A DNA stretch of 64,000 bases from Brucella rhizosphaerae (GTDB lineage Bacteria > Pseudomonadota > Alphaproteobacteria > Rhizobiales > Rhizobiaceae), in contig NZ_NNRK01000011.1 in the NCBI RefSeq assembly GCF_002252475.1, positions 62,001 to 126,000 of the forward strand, read 5' to 3'. Position 1 is the first letter of the stretch, and each line of letters opens with the position of its first letter. Made by a program: the position numbers and the translations under genes. Of this stretch, positions 9,104-17,939 are shown one piece after another. A model generated the notes under the pieces. That model searched no databases and was not told the origin of the DNA. It saw only the letters and a list, made by a program, of their open reading frames with translations.

Positions 9104-9984
9104 ACCATGCGCCGTTCTGGTTCTGTGCCCTCCATATCATGGCGAACCGTTGTATTGCCCAGATTAATGGTTTGATGCCGACGCTGCTCTTCCATCTTGA
9201 TAACGATCATGAATTCATAAGCGGCGAGAAGCCGGCAATAAAGATAACCGGGCTTTCCATCGAGGAAGCCTCGGCGCACCAGATACATGTAGAGAAAGCG
9301 TAACGATGGCCTGAATGGCATATGATAGGAGAGGGATTTTAGCGCCCGTCTGCGTCTTTCAGGAGTGGTTGATAGCATGCCGCCCCAGTCAATCTTTCGT
9401 TCAAGCAAGCGATTTGAGGAAAGATCGGCCTCAGCTGAAGAATAGCGATTGTGCTTGTCGTACCAGGCTTCAAGGCCTTTGTTAAAGCTGTAGTGAATGA
9501 AATGCGCTTGCAAAGCACCTTCTGGACCACCGCTTGCCCGCGAATGTACAGAGCGTTCAAAATGCACACGGTCCGGGCGCACCAGTCGGGTAATCCATGT
9601 GGGATAAAGGCTCGCATGTTTGATCCAGCGTCCCATGAACATGTTCTTGTAACGTGCTTTAAAGAACACTTCAGGCCGCTTCGGGTCCGCTGCTATCGCC
9701 AACATTTCATCACGCAAATCTGTAGGCGTTATTTCGTCGGCATCAGGCGTATAGACCCAGTCATGTTTAAAACTGATTTCGGTCAGCCCGTACATTCGCT
9801 GACGGTCTTCAGTGTCGTAGGTACGCTGAAACACACGTGCGCCTGCCGCTTTTGCGAGTTCAACTGTGCGATCGTCACTGAATGAATCGAGTATGACAAC
9901 ATCGTCGCACCAATCAAGCGAGGCCAGACAGGCTGGCAAATTGATCTCTTCATTCAATGTCATAATGAGAACTGAAATGCTCAT
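9100..9984 (-). CDS. Glycosyltransferase family 2, WaaE/KdtX-like
   Basis: A 294-residue GT-A transferase. It starts with ISVLIMTLNEEINLPACLASL, contains VVILDSFSDDRTVELA and the metal-binding TPDADE (a DxD-like motif near residue 80), and ends with a region resembling the WaaE/KdtX lipopolysaccharide-core branch, which adds beta-linked glucose. Here it sits next to the initiating transferase, so it may add the second sugar of the repeat unit. It is joined to both neighbours by ATGA overlaps. Confidence 0.87.
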   Translation of the reverse strand: MSISVLIMTLNEEINLPACLASLDWCDDVVILDSFSDDRTVELAKAAGARVFQRTYDTEDRQRMYGLTEISFKHDWVYTPDADEITPTDLRDEMLAIAADPKRPEVFFKARYKNMFMGRWIKHASLYPTWITRLVRPDRVHFERSVHSRASGGPEGALQAHFIHYSFNKGLEAWYDKHNRYSSAEADLSSNRLLERKIDWGGMLSTTPERRRRALKSLSYHMPFRPSLRFLYMYLVRRGFLDGKPGYLYCRLLAAYEFMIVIKMEEQRRHQTINLGNTTVRHDMEGTEPERRMV

Positions 9985-11129
9985 GAAGTTGCCCCTGGTA
10001 AAGTCACATTTGCCTTTGATGTTTGTGCCGGCTCTCCAGCGGGTGCTGCCACGATAGGGCGCAAACCTCTGTTCGTGTGCAACACGAAGAGCGTGTGTGC
10101 AATCACTGGTATGATCAGCGCTATAAGCATGGGCCAGGCAGGTATTTCCATACGAATGGCTAGATAGGCTATAGCACCTGCCAAGAAGTTGAGTGCCATG
10201 ACAGCGATGGCCGTCTGGCCGTGGGATAATCCGGCATCAATGAGCAGATGGTGTAAATGTTGTCGATCAGGAGAAAAAGGGCTTCTGCGGGCTGAAAGAC
10301 GGCGCACGATGAGACTGAGCGTATCGATCACAGGCACGACGACGACCCACAGCACAATCGGAAAGGCGACTGCAGCATGTGCATTTGTGAGCATCAGGAT
10401 GATCCCTGAAAGCGTCGCACCGAGAAAAGTGCTGCCGCCGTCGCCGAGAAAGAGACTGGCTTTTGCACGCCAGCGATGCCTCATGTTAAAGAACAGAAAA
10501 CCAGTACAGGCTGCTGAAAGAGCTATCGTCTGTAAACCGAGACGGTTCTCATCGATCCAAAAGCAGATGGCTGCCAGCCAGAAAAAGGCCGCAGCGCTCG
10601 CTGAGCCCGCAAGACCATCAACACCGTCACTCATATTGACTGCGTTCACGAGACCTACCACGAAAGCCAGTGCGATAAGGAGGAACAGAGGCCCTTCCAA
10701 AATTGCGCCTGTAATTTCTGTTGCTGGGAGAGGTGTGCCTTGCGTGATACCTGTAACGAGGCCAAGATGGACTTGTGTTATTCCAGCAACCCCGATGATC
10801 AGGAACGCAGCAATCAACTGCATTGCAAGGCGTGGCGCGACGGGTAAGTTAAACCTATCGTCCATAACGCCGGTAACAAGGATCAGAAACAAGCCTGGCA
10901 GCAAAGCGATTGCATTCGCTGAACCCGCCAAAGATGGTGTCAGAAAAGCTGCCACAAAGAACGACAGAAAAACTGCTATTCCACCACAAAGCGGCACATT
11001 CCCGTCATGCCTTTTCCGTGCATCGGGGATGTCGATAAGATACCACTCGCGAGCAAGTCCGCGAAATCCCAAGCAGAATGCGACCGATAAGGTAAAAGCA
11101 AGAAGCGTGATGCAGAAAAGACTGATCAT
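9981..11129 (-). CDS. wecA: Undecaprenyl-phosphate HexNAc-1-phosphate transferase (WecA/MraY family)
   Basis: This 382-residue polytopic inner-membrane enzyme should start each repeat unit by moving a HexNAc-1-phosphate (commonly GlcNAc) from UDP to undecaprenyl phosphate. Family motifs are clear: RKRHDGNVPLCGG at about 38-50, the acidic pair D90-D91 in GVMDDRFNLP, NMSDGVDGLAG at about 165-174 and FLGDGGSTFLGA later. It is the first gene of a five-gene leftward operon, coupled downstream by ATGA. An inverted repeat lies 19-47 bases upstream. Whether the sugar is GlcNAc or QuiNAc/FucNAc (as in WbpL) cannot be settled. Confidence 0.88.
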   Translation of the reverse strand: MISLFCITLLAFTLSVAFCLGFRGLAREWYLIDIPDARKRHDGNVPLCGGIAVFLSFFVAAFLTPSLAGSANAIALLPGLFLILVTGVMDDRFNLPVAPRLAMQLIAAFLIIGVAGITQVHLGLVTGITQGTPLPATEITGAILEGPLFLLIALAFVVGLVNAVNMSDGVDGLAGSASAAAFFWLAAICFWIDENRLGLQTIALSAACTGFLFFNMRHRWRAKASLFLGDGGSTFLGATLSGIILMLTNAHAAVAFPIVLWVVVVPVIDTLSLIVRRLSARRSPFSPDRQHLHHLLIDAGLSHGQTAIAVMALNFLAGAIAYLAIRMEIPAWPMLIALIIPVIAHTLFVLHTNRGLRPIVAAPAGEPAQTSKANVTLPGATS

Positions 11130-11147
11130 GTCTCCTCCCAGGCGCGG

Positions 11148-11176
11148 GTAAAAATTAAGACTGCGTAAATTTTTAC
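11148..11176. promoter_or_regulatory. Perfect 9-bp inverted repeat, operator candidate for the wecA operon
   Basis: GTAAAAATT (11148-11156) and AATTTTTAC (11168-11176) form a perfect inverted repeat with an 11-base spacer. The half-site centres are 20 bases apart, close to two helical turns as expected for a dimeric regulator. It lies in the 268-base gap between the leftward wecA operon and the rightward flippase gene, 19 bases from the wecA start. An RNA hairpin is the alternative. The rest of the gap shows only the GAGGAG ribosome-binding site of the flippase. Confidence 0.5.
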
Positions 11177-11397
11177 TGGCTCATACGGGCGCCGACGACT
11201 TGGCTATAGAGCGTGCACCATACTCCTTTCAGGGCAGGACCTAACACCAACGGTGACATTTCCTGTTGGCTGCAAACCGTTATCCTCACCAGTCAGGGCA
11301 AAAGGCGGCCGTGGCCGTTCTTTTCAGTATGTCCGGGGGTAAATAATCTTGAGAAACACCATCGGTTTAAAAGCAGGCTCCCAAAGAGGAGCAGATG

Positions 11398-12897
11398 ATG
11401 AGCGGTAGCCGACGAGCCATTCTCATGGCCGCGCTGGAGCAATATGCTGGCCTGTTGTTTAACTTTATGACAGTCATCGCAGTCTCACGTTTTCTAGGTC
11501 CTGCTGAAACCGGAGCGGGTGTAGTGGGACTGAGTATTGGCGCAATTGTTTTTTCCTTGCGTGAATTCGCTAGCCCAGAATTCCTGATCCGGATCGAAAA
11601 GGTTCAGGATCACGACATCAGAACTTCGATGACCTTTCTCATGATTGTCACACTGTTGCTCTCGGTGGGTCTTTATCTGGCGCGGGAATATTTTGCCGCT
11701 TCCTATCATGATCCGTCACTTTTGATGTTTCTCGATATAACCATCTTAGCGGCAATCGTCGAAAGCCTGTCATTGCCGGTAGTGGCGCTACTGCGACGTG
11801 AAATGGCATTCGGAATTCTTGCCCGAGTTCGCACCGCCGGGTCCGGTTTTGGAGCGTCCGTAACGATCGCAATGGCAATTTCTGGCTTCGGACATATGTG
11901 TTTTGCTTTCGGGTTGCTGGCCAGCGCATTGATGACAACAGGGTTGGCGATGGCAATCTATCCGCTTGGGCGCTTGTTACGCCCTTCATTTGCCAGCATT
12001 GATGTGGCCTGGAGATTTGGCATTTATCTTGGCGGTAACGCGGGTCTGAACAAGATATGCGAAACTTTCCCTCAATTGATGCTTGGACGCTTCATGCCAA
12101 TAGCATCTGTCGGCATATATAATCGGGCCAATACTGTTAGCGGATTACCGGACCGGGTTTTCCTTTCTGCGGTCTTCACTGTGGCGTTTCCGATGCTATC
12201 GGCTCACGTTCGCGCAGGCGGTGATATCAGTCGGGCTTATGTTCGCGCTCTATCATATATTTCAGTTGTTTATTGGCCGGCGCAGGCGTTGCTGGCACTG
12301 TTAGCCTATCCTGCAGTGCATATAATTCTGGGTCCTGGATGGACTGAAGCGGCTTTAATTGTCGCTATCACGAGTCTCGCAAGCCTGTTCTGGTTTCCGG
12401 TCATTCTGACTTATCCTCTCCTCATGGCGCTTGGTGCAAACCGCGAGGCATTCGTCTCCAATTTCATTTCAAGGTCGGTCGCCACAGTTATCCTGTGTCT
12501 TGCCGCATTTCACGGATTGCTTGCAGTTGCGTTGAGCCAGTTCATCAGTCTGCCATTTCAAATGATTGTTGCCATCGTTTATGTGCGCAAGCACGTGAAC
12601 TTTTCCTATCGGGTATTGGCCACAGAACTTATGAAAAGTGCACTTGTCACGACGCTTGCGCTTGCGGTCCCGCTTATAATCGTTGGAGCAGATGGGTTTA
12701 ATCTGGATATGCACTGGACGCGGGCAGTTGTCGTAGGGTTGGTGGCGATCGTTAGTTGGCTGTTGGCGTTGTTTGTCACCCGCCATCCGTTCACTGAAGA
12801 ACTGATCCCTGTTCTCAGATGGGTTTTTGGAAATTTCGCGCGCCGTTTCAAGTGGTTGAGACTCCGGCGTCAGAACGTATCCGAGCCGGCAGAATGA
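11398..12897 (+). CDS. Wzx-type lipopolysaccharide/oligosaccharide flippase (MOP superfamily)
   Basis: A 499-residue protein with about 12-14 hydrophobic helices, starting with RRAILMAALEQYAGLLFNFMTVIAVSRFLGPAETG, the typical opening of Wzx/MATE-like polysaccharide flippases of the PST branch. It should move undecaprenyl-linked repeat units across the inner membrane before Wzy polymerisation. ATG 11398 is six bases from AGGAG (11387-11391); ATG 11395 is the adjacent alternative. It begins a plus-strand pair with the following glycosyltransferase, overlapping its possible first ATG. Confidence 0.87.
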   Translation: MSGSRRAILMAALEQYAGLLFNFMTVIAVSRFLGPAETGAGVVGLSIGAIVFSLREFASPEFLIRIEKVQDHDIRTSMTFLMIVTLLLSVGLYLAREYFAASYHDPSLLMFLDITILAAIVESLSLPVVALLRREMAFGILARVRTAGSGFGASVTIAMAISGFGHMCFAFGLLASALMTTGLAMAIYPLGRLLRPSFASIDVAWRFGIYLGGNAGLNKICETFPQLMLGRFMPIASVGIYNRANTVSGLPDRVFLSAVFTVAFPMLSAHVRAGGDISRAYVRALSYISVVYWPAQALLALLAYPAVHIILGPGWTEAALIVAITSLASLFWFPVILTYPLLMALGANREAFVSNFISRSVATVILCLAAFHGLLAVALSQFISLPFQMIVAIVYVRKHVNFSYRVLATELMKSALVTTLALAVPLIIVGADGFNLDMHWTRAVVVGLVAIVSWLLALFVTRHPFTEELIPVLRWVFGNFARRFKWLRLRRQNVSEPAE

Positions 12898-12905
12898 GGC
12901 CTGTT

Positions 12906-13865
12906 ATGCAGACGTATGTCACAGACCAGCCAACAATCGACGTGGTGATACCAAACTATAATTATGGCCACTACCTGCTTGAATGCGCAGATAGTGTTCT
13001 ATCGCAATCGGGTATCAATGTTCGATTACTCATCATTGACAACGCATCTGAAGACAATAGTGCATCTGTAGCCCGTGATCTTGCAGCACATGACAAGCGT
13101 GTCGAATTGTTGTTACGATCAAAAAATGCGGGGCCGCATGCCTCCTTCAACGCAGGGGTTGATTGGGCGCGATCAGAATATTTTCTAATTCTGTGCGCTG
13201 ATGACCTGCTTGCGCATGGAGCATTATCGCGAGCCCTACATCTGCTTGAGCAGTGCCCCGATGTTCATCTCGCTTACGGGGCGATCCAGCAAATCTCAAA
13301 AGACGAAAAGCGGCCCCAAAGACCCACAATTGTAGGTGGAGGGCAATGGAATATCAGCTCTGGCACTGATTTTATTGGTCTGGCATGCAGACATGCTTTC
13401 AATCCTGTTTCGGGGCCAACAGCCGTCGTGCGAACATCAGTTCAAAAACAGGCTGGTTATTATCGTAAAACCCTTCCGCATACCGACGATCTTGAGATGT
13501 GGTTGCGTCTGGCGTTGTTCGGGAATGTTGCATCCACTGATAGCGTGCAAGCTTACGCGCGGGTTCATTCGAACAACCAGTCAGCAACGGTTGCAGGAAT
13601 TATGCACTGGAATCGAGAGTTTGAAGCTGGGTTTCGCTCATTCTTTGAGAATGAAGGCCGCGATATGCCGCAAGCAAAAGACTATCTCGACGCAGCGTGT
13701 GATTGTCTTACTAAGCGCGCTTACTGGTCGGCATGGTCAAATCTCGTCAGGCGCGAAGAGGGATCTGCATCCCTGATGGCGTTTGCGCTCAAAAGGCATC
13801 CGCTGATGGCCTTGATACCGCCTTTCGATTATTTATTTCAGCGTCGCCAGCGAGTTTTCCGGTAA
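12906..13865 (+). CDS. Glycosyltransferase family 2
   Basis: A 319-residue GT-A transferase. The N-terminus IDVVIPNYNYGHYLLECADS, LLIIDNASEDNS and the LCADD metal site are standard GT2 features, and HTDDLEMWLRLA matches the acceptor-side ED/DD motif. I chose ATG 12906 because GAGG (12896-12899) stands six bases before it; ATG 12894 overlaps the flippase stop as ATGA and is a fair alternative. It converges on the pyruvyl transferase gene with a 20-base gap. The donor sugar is unknown. Confidence 0.87.
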   Translation: MQTYVTDQPTIDVVIPNYNYGHYLLECADSVLSQSGINVRLLIIDNASEDNSASVARDLAAHDKRVELLLRSKNAGPHASFNAGVDWARSEYFLILCADDLLAHGALSRALHLLEQCPDVHLAYGAIQQISKDEKRPQRPTIVGGGQWNISSGTDFIGLACRHAFNPVSGPTAVVRTSVQKQAGYYRKTLPHTDDLEMWLRLALFGNVASTDSVQAYARVHSNNQSATVAGIMHWNREFEAGFRSFFENEGRDMPQAKDYLDAACDCLTKRAYWSAWSNLVRREEGSASLMAFALKRHPLMALIPPFDYLFQRRQRVFR

Positions 13866-13885
13866 AGGGTTGGCGGGGTGTGGTA

Positions 13886-15073
13886 TCATCTAATCTTCTG
13901 AAGCAGACTGTTGCGTAGTACCTCTTCTTGTTCCGCGAGCCGGTTGCGATAAACCCTGACACCATCTTCGACAGTTTTGATGAGTTCTTCTCTGCGAGAA
14001 AACATACTATCGATCTGAGCGAGCAAAGTTTTCGGGTCAAAACTCTCAATGTGATGACAAAAATCACTCAAGCCTGTGTCATGTAAAAGCGCATCGTTTT
14101 TACGCGCATAACCAATTGAAATCGCGGGTCTACCCATTGAGAGGGAGCAGACGATATTGTGATATCGGCTGGCAACAACGATATCCGTTTTTGCAATCTG
14201 CTGCATAAGCTCATAGAGGCATGTAACCGGTTCGAAAATGACATTTCTCACATTTGGCGTGCGAATACGTTTTTGCAGATCATAAACGGCCTCAAGATCC
14301 CCCTTGTCACCGGTAAGCAAGCGCACCTGCCGTCCATCCAGCAACAATTCGTCAATCAGTTCGGTCATCTTATCGAGATAATTGTCGTAAATCGCAGCGC
14401 CATCTGCTGTCTGCTTTTTCCAGCCCTTATATGTCATAATGCCCAGACCAACGCGTTGATCCCCGGTGTTCCGCAATTCGTCTTCGGCAGTGGTAAGCGC
14501 GAAGGCGATGTCGGCACTGACACTGTCTTTCGCAACATCTATGTTTAAAGACTTCATGAATTCGTAGGAAACCTGGTCGCGGTAGGAACGGTACGCAGCC
14601 ATCATCGACGCTTTGCGCACGAAGAAGCGACTTAGAGGATGTGTGACAGGCCCCGCACCTATGGAAATGAAGGCGAAACGTGCACCCGCCAGTCTCGCAG
14701 CAACAGACCAACGCAAAACCGCGAACGGCCAGCCAAAAGGGTCCTCGTTGAAATCATCAAGAATACCGGTGCCGGGAACTATGATAAGATCGATACCTTG
14801 AGCGAGCGACAAGGCACCCAGAAAGCCGGAAATACGGCGTGGAAATTGCAAAAGAAGTTTATTCAGAAGCCTGATGAATGAATTGTCCGATGCTGGCTGA
14901 CCCACTGGAACAGAATCTATGCCGAACTTCTCGCTGATGATTTCAGGTCTGGAACATATACAGATAAGCTGAGCACCAGGACATATGCGTTTCAACATTT
15001 GCAGCATCGCGTCAAGCGACCCGTCATTGCCGGTATTGCCAGAACCGAACTGACCGAAAAGACCTATTCTCAT
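13886..15073 (-). CDS. Polysaccharide pyruvyl transferase family protein
   Basis: A 395-residue protein of the PS_pyruv_trans family, which transfers the enolpyruvyl group of phosphoenolpyruvate to a sugar to form a ketal. Recognisable parts are GQFGSGNTGNDGSLDAML at the start, the mid-protein IIVPGTGILDDF and SIGAGPVT, and the C-terminal VVASRYHNIVCSLSMGRPAISIGYARKND that is typical of this family. It is a single gene on the minus strand, divergent from the transferase at 15313 across a structured gap. It predicts that the polymer carries acidic pyruvate ketals, as succinoglycan and colanic acid do. Confidence 0.85.
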   Translation of the reverse strand: MRIGLFGQFGSGNTGNDGSLDAMLQMLKRICPGAQLICICSRPEIISEKFGIDSVPVGQPASDNSFIRLLNKLLLQFPRRISGFLGALSLAQGIDLIIVPGTGILDDFNEDPFGWPFAVLRWSVAARLAGARFAFISIGAGPVTHPLSRFFVRKASMMAAYRSYRDQVSYEFMKSLNIDVAKDSVSADIAFALTTAEDELRNTGDQRVGLGIMTYKGWKKQTADGAAIYDNYLDKMTELIDELLLDGRQVRLLTGDKGDLEAVYDLQKRIRTPNVRNVIFEPVTCLYELMQQIAKTDIVVASRYHNIVCSLSMGRPAISIGYARKNDALLHDTGLSDFCHHIESFDPKTLLAQIDSMFSRREELIKTVEDGVRVYRNRLAEQEEVLRNSLLQKIR

Positions 15074-15166
15074 ACAAGTGTCTCCAGCTGCTTTTACAAG
15101 CTAAGCCGGTATGCGGTTTTGTGAAAACTGGCAGAAGGGTGAACACCATCCTCTTATGTATGAAGC

Positions 15167-15282
15167 GATATACCCCTCATAGACAAAATGCGCTGCCCTG
15201 TAATTTCGCTACACTGTTCTGCGGTATATCAAACGCCCCCCGATATACCGGAGTAAGGCTTCGAGGGATTCTTCCCTCGAAG
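15167..15282. promoter_or_regulatory. Leader/operator region with two perfect hairpins and three GATATACC octamers
   Basis: Within the 239-base gap before the transferase at 15313 I see three copies of one octamer: GATATACC at 15167-15174, its reverse complement at 15223-15230, and GATATACC at 15242-15249. The last two extend to a perfect 9-bp inverted repeat (15222-15230 and 15242-15250, 11-base spacer). A second perfect hairpin follows at 15259-15282, with 10-bp arms CTTCGAGGGA/TCCCTCGAAG and a TTCT loop. No T-run follows, so it is not a simple terminator. A regulator-binding cluster plus a structured 5' leader is my reading. Confidence 0.5.
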
Positions 15283-15312
15283 TCTTGGTCTCTGGGCAGC
15301 AGGGTTGTGATC

Positions 15313-16548
15313 ATGAAATGTGCTTATTTCGTCCGTCCACATATTGGTGGGACCTACTCTGTATTTACGCGCCTGTGTTCGTCGCTTCGACAGTCGGGCA
15401 TTGAATTACGATGGCTGGCCGCTGGGGCTGCAGGAGAAACGATCAGTTTTCCTCCTGTAGGTCAGGGATTGAGCGATGCATTGCGTAAAGGAGATGCAAT
15501 CGACCAGATGGGTGTTCTGGACGAGGAAACCCGTGCCAGACGGATGATTGCTTTTTTACGCGAGCACAAATTCGAAGCGGTATTCGTGAACGTACTGTCC
15601 AGCCGCTTTGAAACCAATCTGGTGCGGTATCTGCCTGATGATATTTTACGCATCATGATCGTGCACAACATCACGCCGGGTACGTATGCAGCCGCCCGCG
15701 CTATCCGCGATCACGTTCATGCAACAGTAGGCGTCTCCAGACGCTGTAGGGACGATCTGGTCAACCATCATGGCTTCGATGCTGCGCGAACACTGGTTAT
15801 TCCACATGGCCTGAATAAGGACATTCATACCCCGCAGACGATTGCGCAACGGGATGAAAATGCGCCTTTAAGGCTGCTTTATCTTGGGCGCATTGAGGAT
15901 AACTCAAAGGGCGTGTTCTGGCTGCCCAATATTCTGCGTGGTCTGAAATGCGATTACCATTTAACCGTTGCAGGCGATGGCTCGGATTTGGCCGAGTTGC
16001 GTCATCGACTTGAAAGTTTCCATGAGAGGGTAAGTTTTACGAGCTGGGTCGCTCCATCAGATGTCCCGTGGCTCGTCAGTCAGCATGATGTTATGGTTAT
16101 GCCATCCCGCTTTGAAGGGTTTGGCCTCACTTTGATTGAAGCGATGAGCCAGGGTTGTCCTGCAGTTGTTTCGAGAATTGCGGGTGTGACTGATCTGATC
16201 GTTACTCATGGTGAAGATGGTCTTTTGTTCCCTGTCGGAGATTTCAGACAGGCGGCTCGCCATATAGATTTTCTTGCAGATAATAAGCAGTTGAGGGCGG
16301 AAATGGCTCGGGCCGCTGTCCTTAAAGTTGCGGTGGCCTTCAACAATGATCAGGTGGGTCAGGCTTATGCCGGACTTCTTGAAAATCTTAAGACGAACCG
16401 ACCAGCTATTGCACCGCCTTTAGCACTCTCGCAATGGACAATGCCGAACGCTTTACATTCAAGTTTGCGAAGCCGGTTGCCCAAACCTGTCAAGAACTGG
16501 CTTCGGCAGCTGAGAGAGCGCCTCAACACAGCCTGGTCCACAGTATGA
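15313..16548 (+). CDS. Glycosyltransferase family 4
   Basis: A 411-residue GT-B transferase. The acceptor loop HIGGTYSVFTRLCSSL is at the N-terminus, the donor domain opens with LRLLYLGRIEDNSKGVFWLP, and EGFGLTLIEAMSQGCPAVVS holds the E-x7-E site. ATG 15313 is where family similarity begins; the frame stays open upstream to 15121, but that stretch crosses two perfect hairpins and reads unlike protein. It is followed after 35 bases by the aminotransferase gene, so it probably leads the cassette transcript. Confidence 0.87.
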   Translation: MKCAYFVRPHIGGTYSVFTRLCSSLRQSGIELRWLAAGAAGETISFPPVGQGLSDALRKGDAIDQMGVLDEETRARRMIAFLREHKFEAVFVNVLSSRFETNLVRYLPDDILRIMIVHNITPGTYAAARAIRDHVHATVGVSRRCRDDLVNHHGFDAARTLVIPHGLNKDIHTPQTIAQRDENAPLRLLYLGRIEDNSKGVFWLPNILRGLKCDYHLTVAGDGSDLAELRHRLESFHERVSFTSWVAPSDVPWLVSQHDVMVMPSRFEGFGLTLIEAMSQGCPAVVSRIAGVTDLIVTHGEDGLLFPVGDFRQAARHIDFLADNKQLRAEMARAAVLKVAVAFNNDQVGQAYAGLLENLKTNRPAIAPPLALSQWTMPNALHSSLRSRLPKPVKNWLRQLRERLNTAWSTV

Positions 16549-16583
16549 GCGTTAAAACTGATATCTAGCAAAGGGACGAGGTC

Positions 16584-17939
16584 ATGAACCTTTTCACATC
16601 CCGGTTTCGTAACTCGCAACTGCTCAGAAGCAAAGCACATACCCTTATACCGGGCGGATGCCACACCTATGCAAAAGGTGATGATCAGTATCCGGTACTG
16701 GCACCAGGTTTCATACAGCGTGGCTCCGGCTCGCATGTCTTCGATGTCGATGGAAACCAGTATATTGAGTATGGAATGGGAAATCGCGCCGTTGGGCTTG
16801 GACACGCCTACCCTCCGGTGCTGCATGCCGTGCGCGATGCGTTGCAGGATGGTTGCAACTTTACGCGACCCAGCGCGATTGAAATTGAATGCGCAGAAAG
16901 TTTCCTTGAATTAATCGAGGGAGCCGAAATGGTGAAATTCTGCAAGGACGGATCGGATGCCACATCTGCGGCTGTGCGTCTGGCGCGTGCCTATACCGGT
17001 CGCGATATGATCGCGTGTTGTGCCGATCATCCATTTTTCTCAACTGACGACTGGTTCATTGGAACGACAAAAATGAATGCAGGTATTCCTGCATCGGTGT
17101 CGGCTTTGACCACTAGTTTTCGCTATAACGACATTTCGAGCGTAAAGGCATTGTTCGAAAACTATCCGGGTATGATTGCAGCATTAATCCTTGAGCCGGC
17201 GCGTATGGAGGAACCTCAGGATAATTTTCTGCACGAAGCGAAACGGATTGCTCATGAAAATGGTGCCCTATTTATTCTTGATGAAATGATAACGGGTTTC
17301 CGCTGGCATATGCGCGGGGCTCAGAAGCTTTATGACATACAGCCCGATCTTTCATGCTTTGGGAAAGCTCTGGGCAATGGTTTTGCAATCTCTGCACTGG
17401 CGGGAAAAGCTGAGTATATGCAGCTTGGCGGACTAACTCAAACCGACTATGCCCGTGTATTCTTGCTTTCGACCACTCATGGAGCCGAAACTCACGCTAT
17501 GGCAGCTGCAATCGCCACCATGAAGGTCTATCGGGACGAGCCGGTGATCGAAAGGCTTTATGAGCAGGGCAGTAGGCTTGAAGAAGGGGTCAATGCAGCG
17601 ATTTCAACCCATGGACTTAAGAACCATGTTCGTTTGGTTGGGCGGCCTTGCTGTCTGGCATATGCTACTCTCGATGAGAATGGACAGTCCTCTCAGGCTC
17701 TTCGAACCCTTTTCCTGCAGGAGACTATCAGACGGGGCATTCTGATGCCGTCTCTGGTCGTAAGCTACACACATAGTGACACGGATATTGCACGCACAGT
17801 GGACGCAATTGATGGAGCGCTCGGCGTGTATGTTCGCGCCCTCAATGATGGTGTTGAGAATTATCTTACGGGGCGGCCGTCACAAGTTGTCTATCGCCGA
17901 TTTAACGATGCACCATCATATCCGCCTGCAACGCGATGA
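16584..17939 (+). CDS. Glutamate-1-semialdehyde-aminomutase-like class III aminotransferase
   Basis: This 451-residue PLP enzyme has class III fold signatures: HTYAKGDDQYP and FDVDGNQYIEYGMG near the N-terminus, the cofactor aspartate D233 in ILDEMITGFRW, and the PLP lysine K261 in FGKALGNGFA. It resembles glutamate-1-semialdehyde 2,1-aminomutase but sits inside a polysaccharide locus rather than with haem genes, so chlorophyll/haem precursor synthesis is unlikely. I infer that it makes or installs an amine on a sugar or side-chain component. Class III enzymes are an unusual choice there, since sugar aminotransferases usually belong to the DegT/DnrJ/EryC1 family. It overlaps the next gene by ATGA. 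Confidence 0.85.
   Translation: MNLFTSRFRNSQLLRSKAHTLIPGGCHTYAKGDDQYPVLAPGFIQRGSGSHVFDVDGNQYIEYGMGNRAVGLGHAYPPVLHAVRDALQDGCNFTRPSAIEIECAESFLELIEGAEMVKFCKDGSDATSAAVRLARAYTGRDMIACCADHPFFSTDDWFIGTTKMNAGIPASVSALTTSFRYNDISSVKALFENYPGMIAALILEPARMEEPQDNFLHEAKRIAHENGALFILDEMITGFRWHMRGAQKLYDIQPDLSCFGKALGNGFAISALAGKAEYMQLGGLTQTDYARVFLLSTTHGAETHAMAAAIATMKVYRDEPVIERLYEQGSRLEEGVNAAISTHGLKNHVRLVGRPCCLAYATLDENGQSSQALRTLFLQETIRRGILMPSLVVSYTHSDTDIARTVDAIDGALGVYVRALNDGVENYLTGRPSQVVYRRFNDAPSYPPATR

Noticed and set aside
10189..11151. A 320-codon open frame on the plus strand
   Set aside because: It lies wholly antisense to the wecA-like gene, whose motifs are intact, and its translation is a biased Ala/Arg/Thr/Pro mixture without family character.
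15259..15282. Perfect hairpin as a Rho-independent terminator
   Set aside because: No T-run follows on either strand, and it stands 30 bases before a start codon; a leader structure is more likely.
15121..15312. N-terminal extension of the glycosyltransferase at 15313
   Set aside because: The frame is open but crosses two perfect hairpins and has no family sequence; the acceptor loop of the enzyme starts right after ATG 15313.
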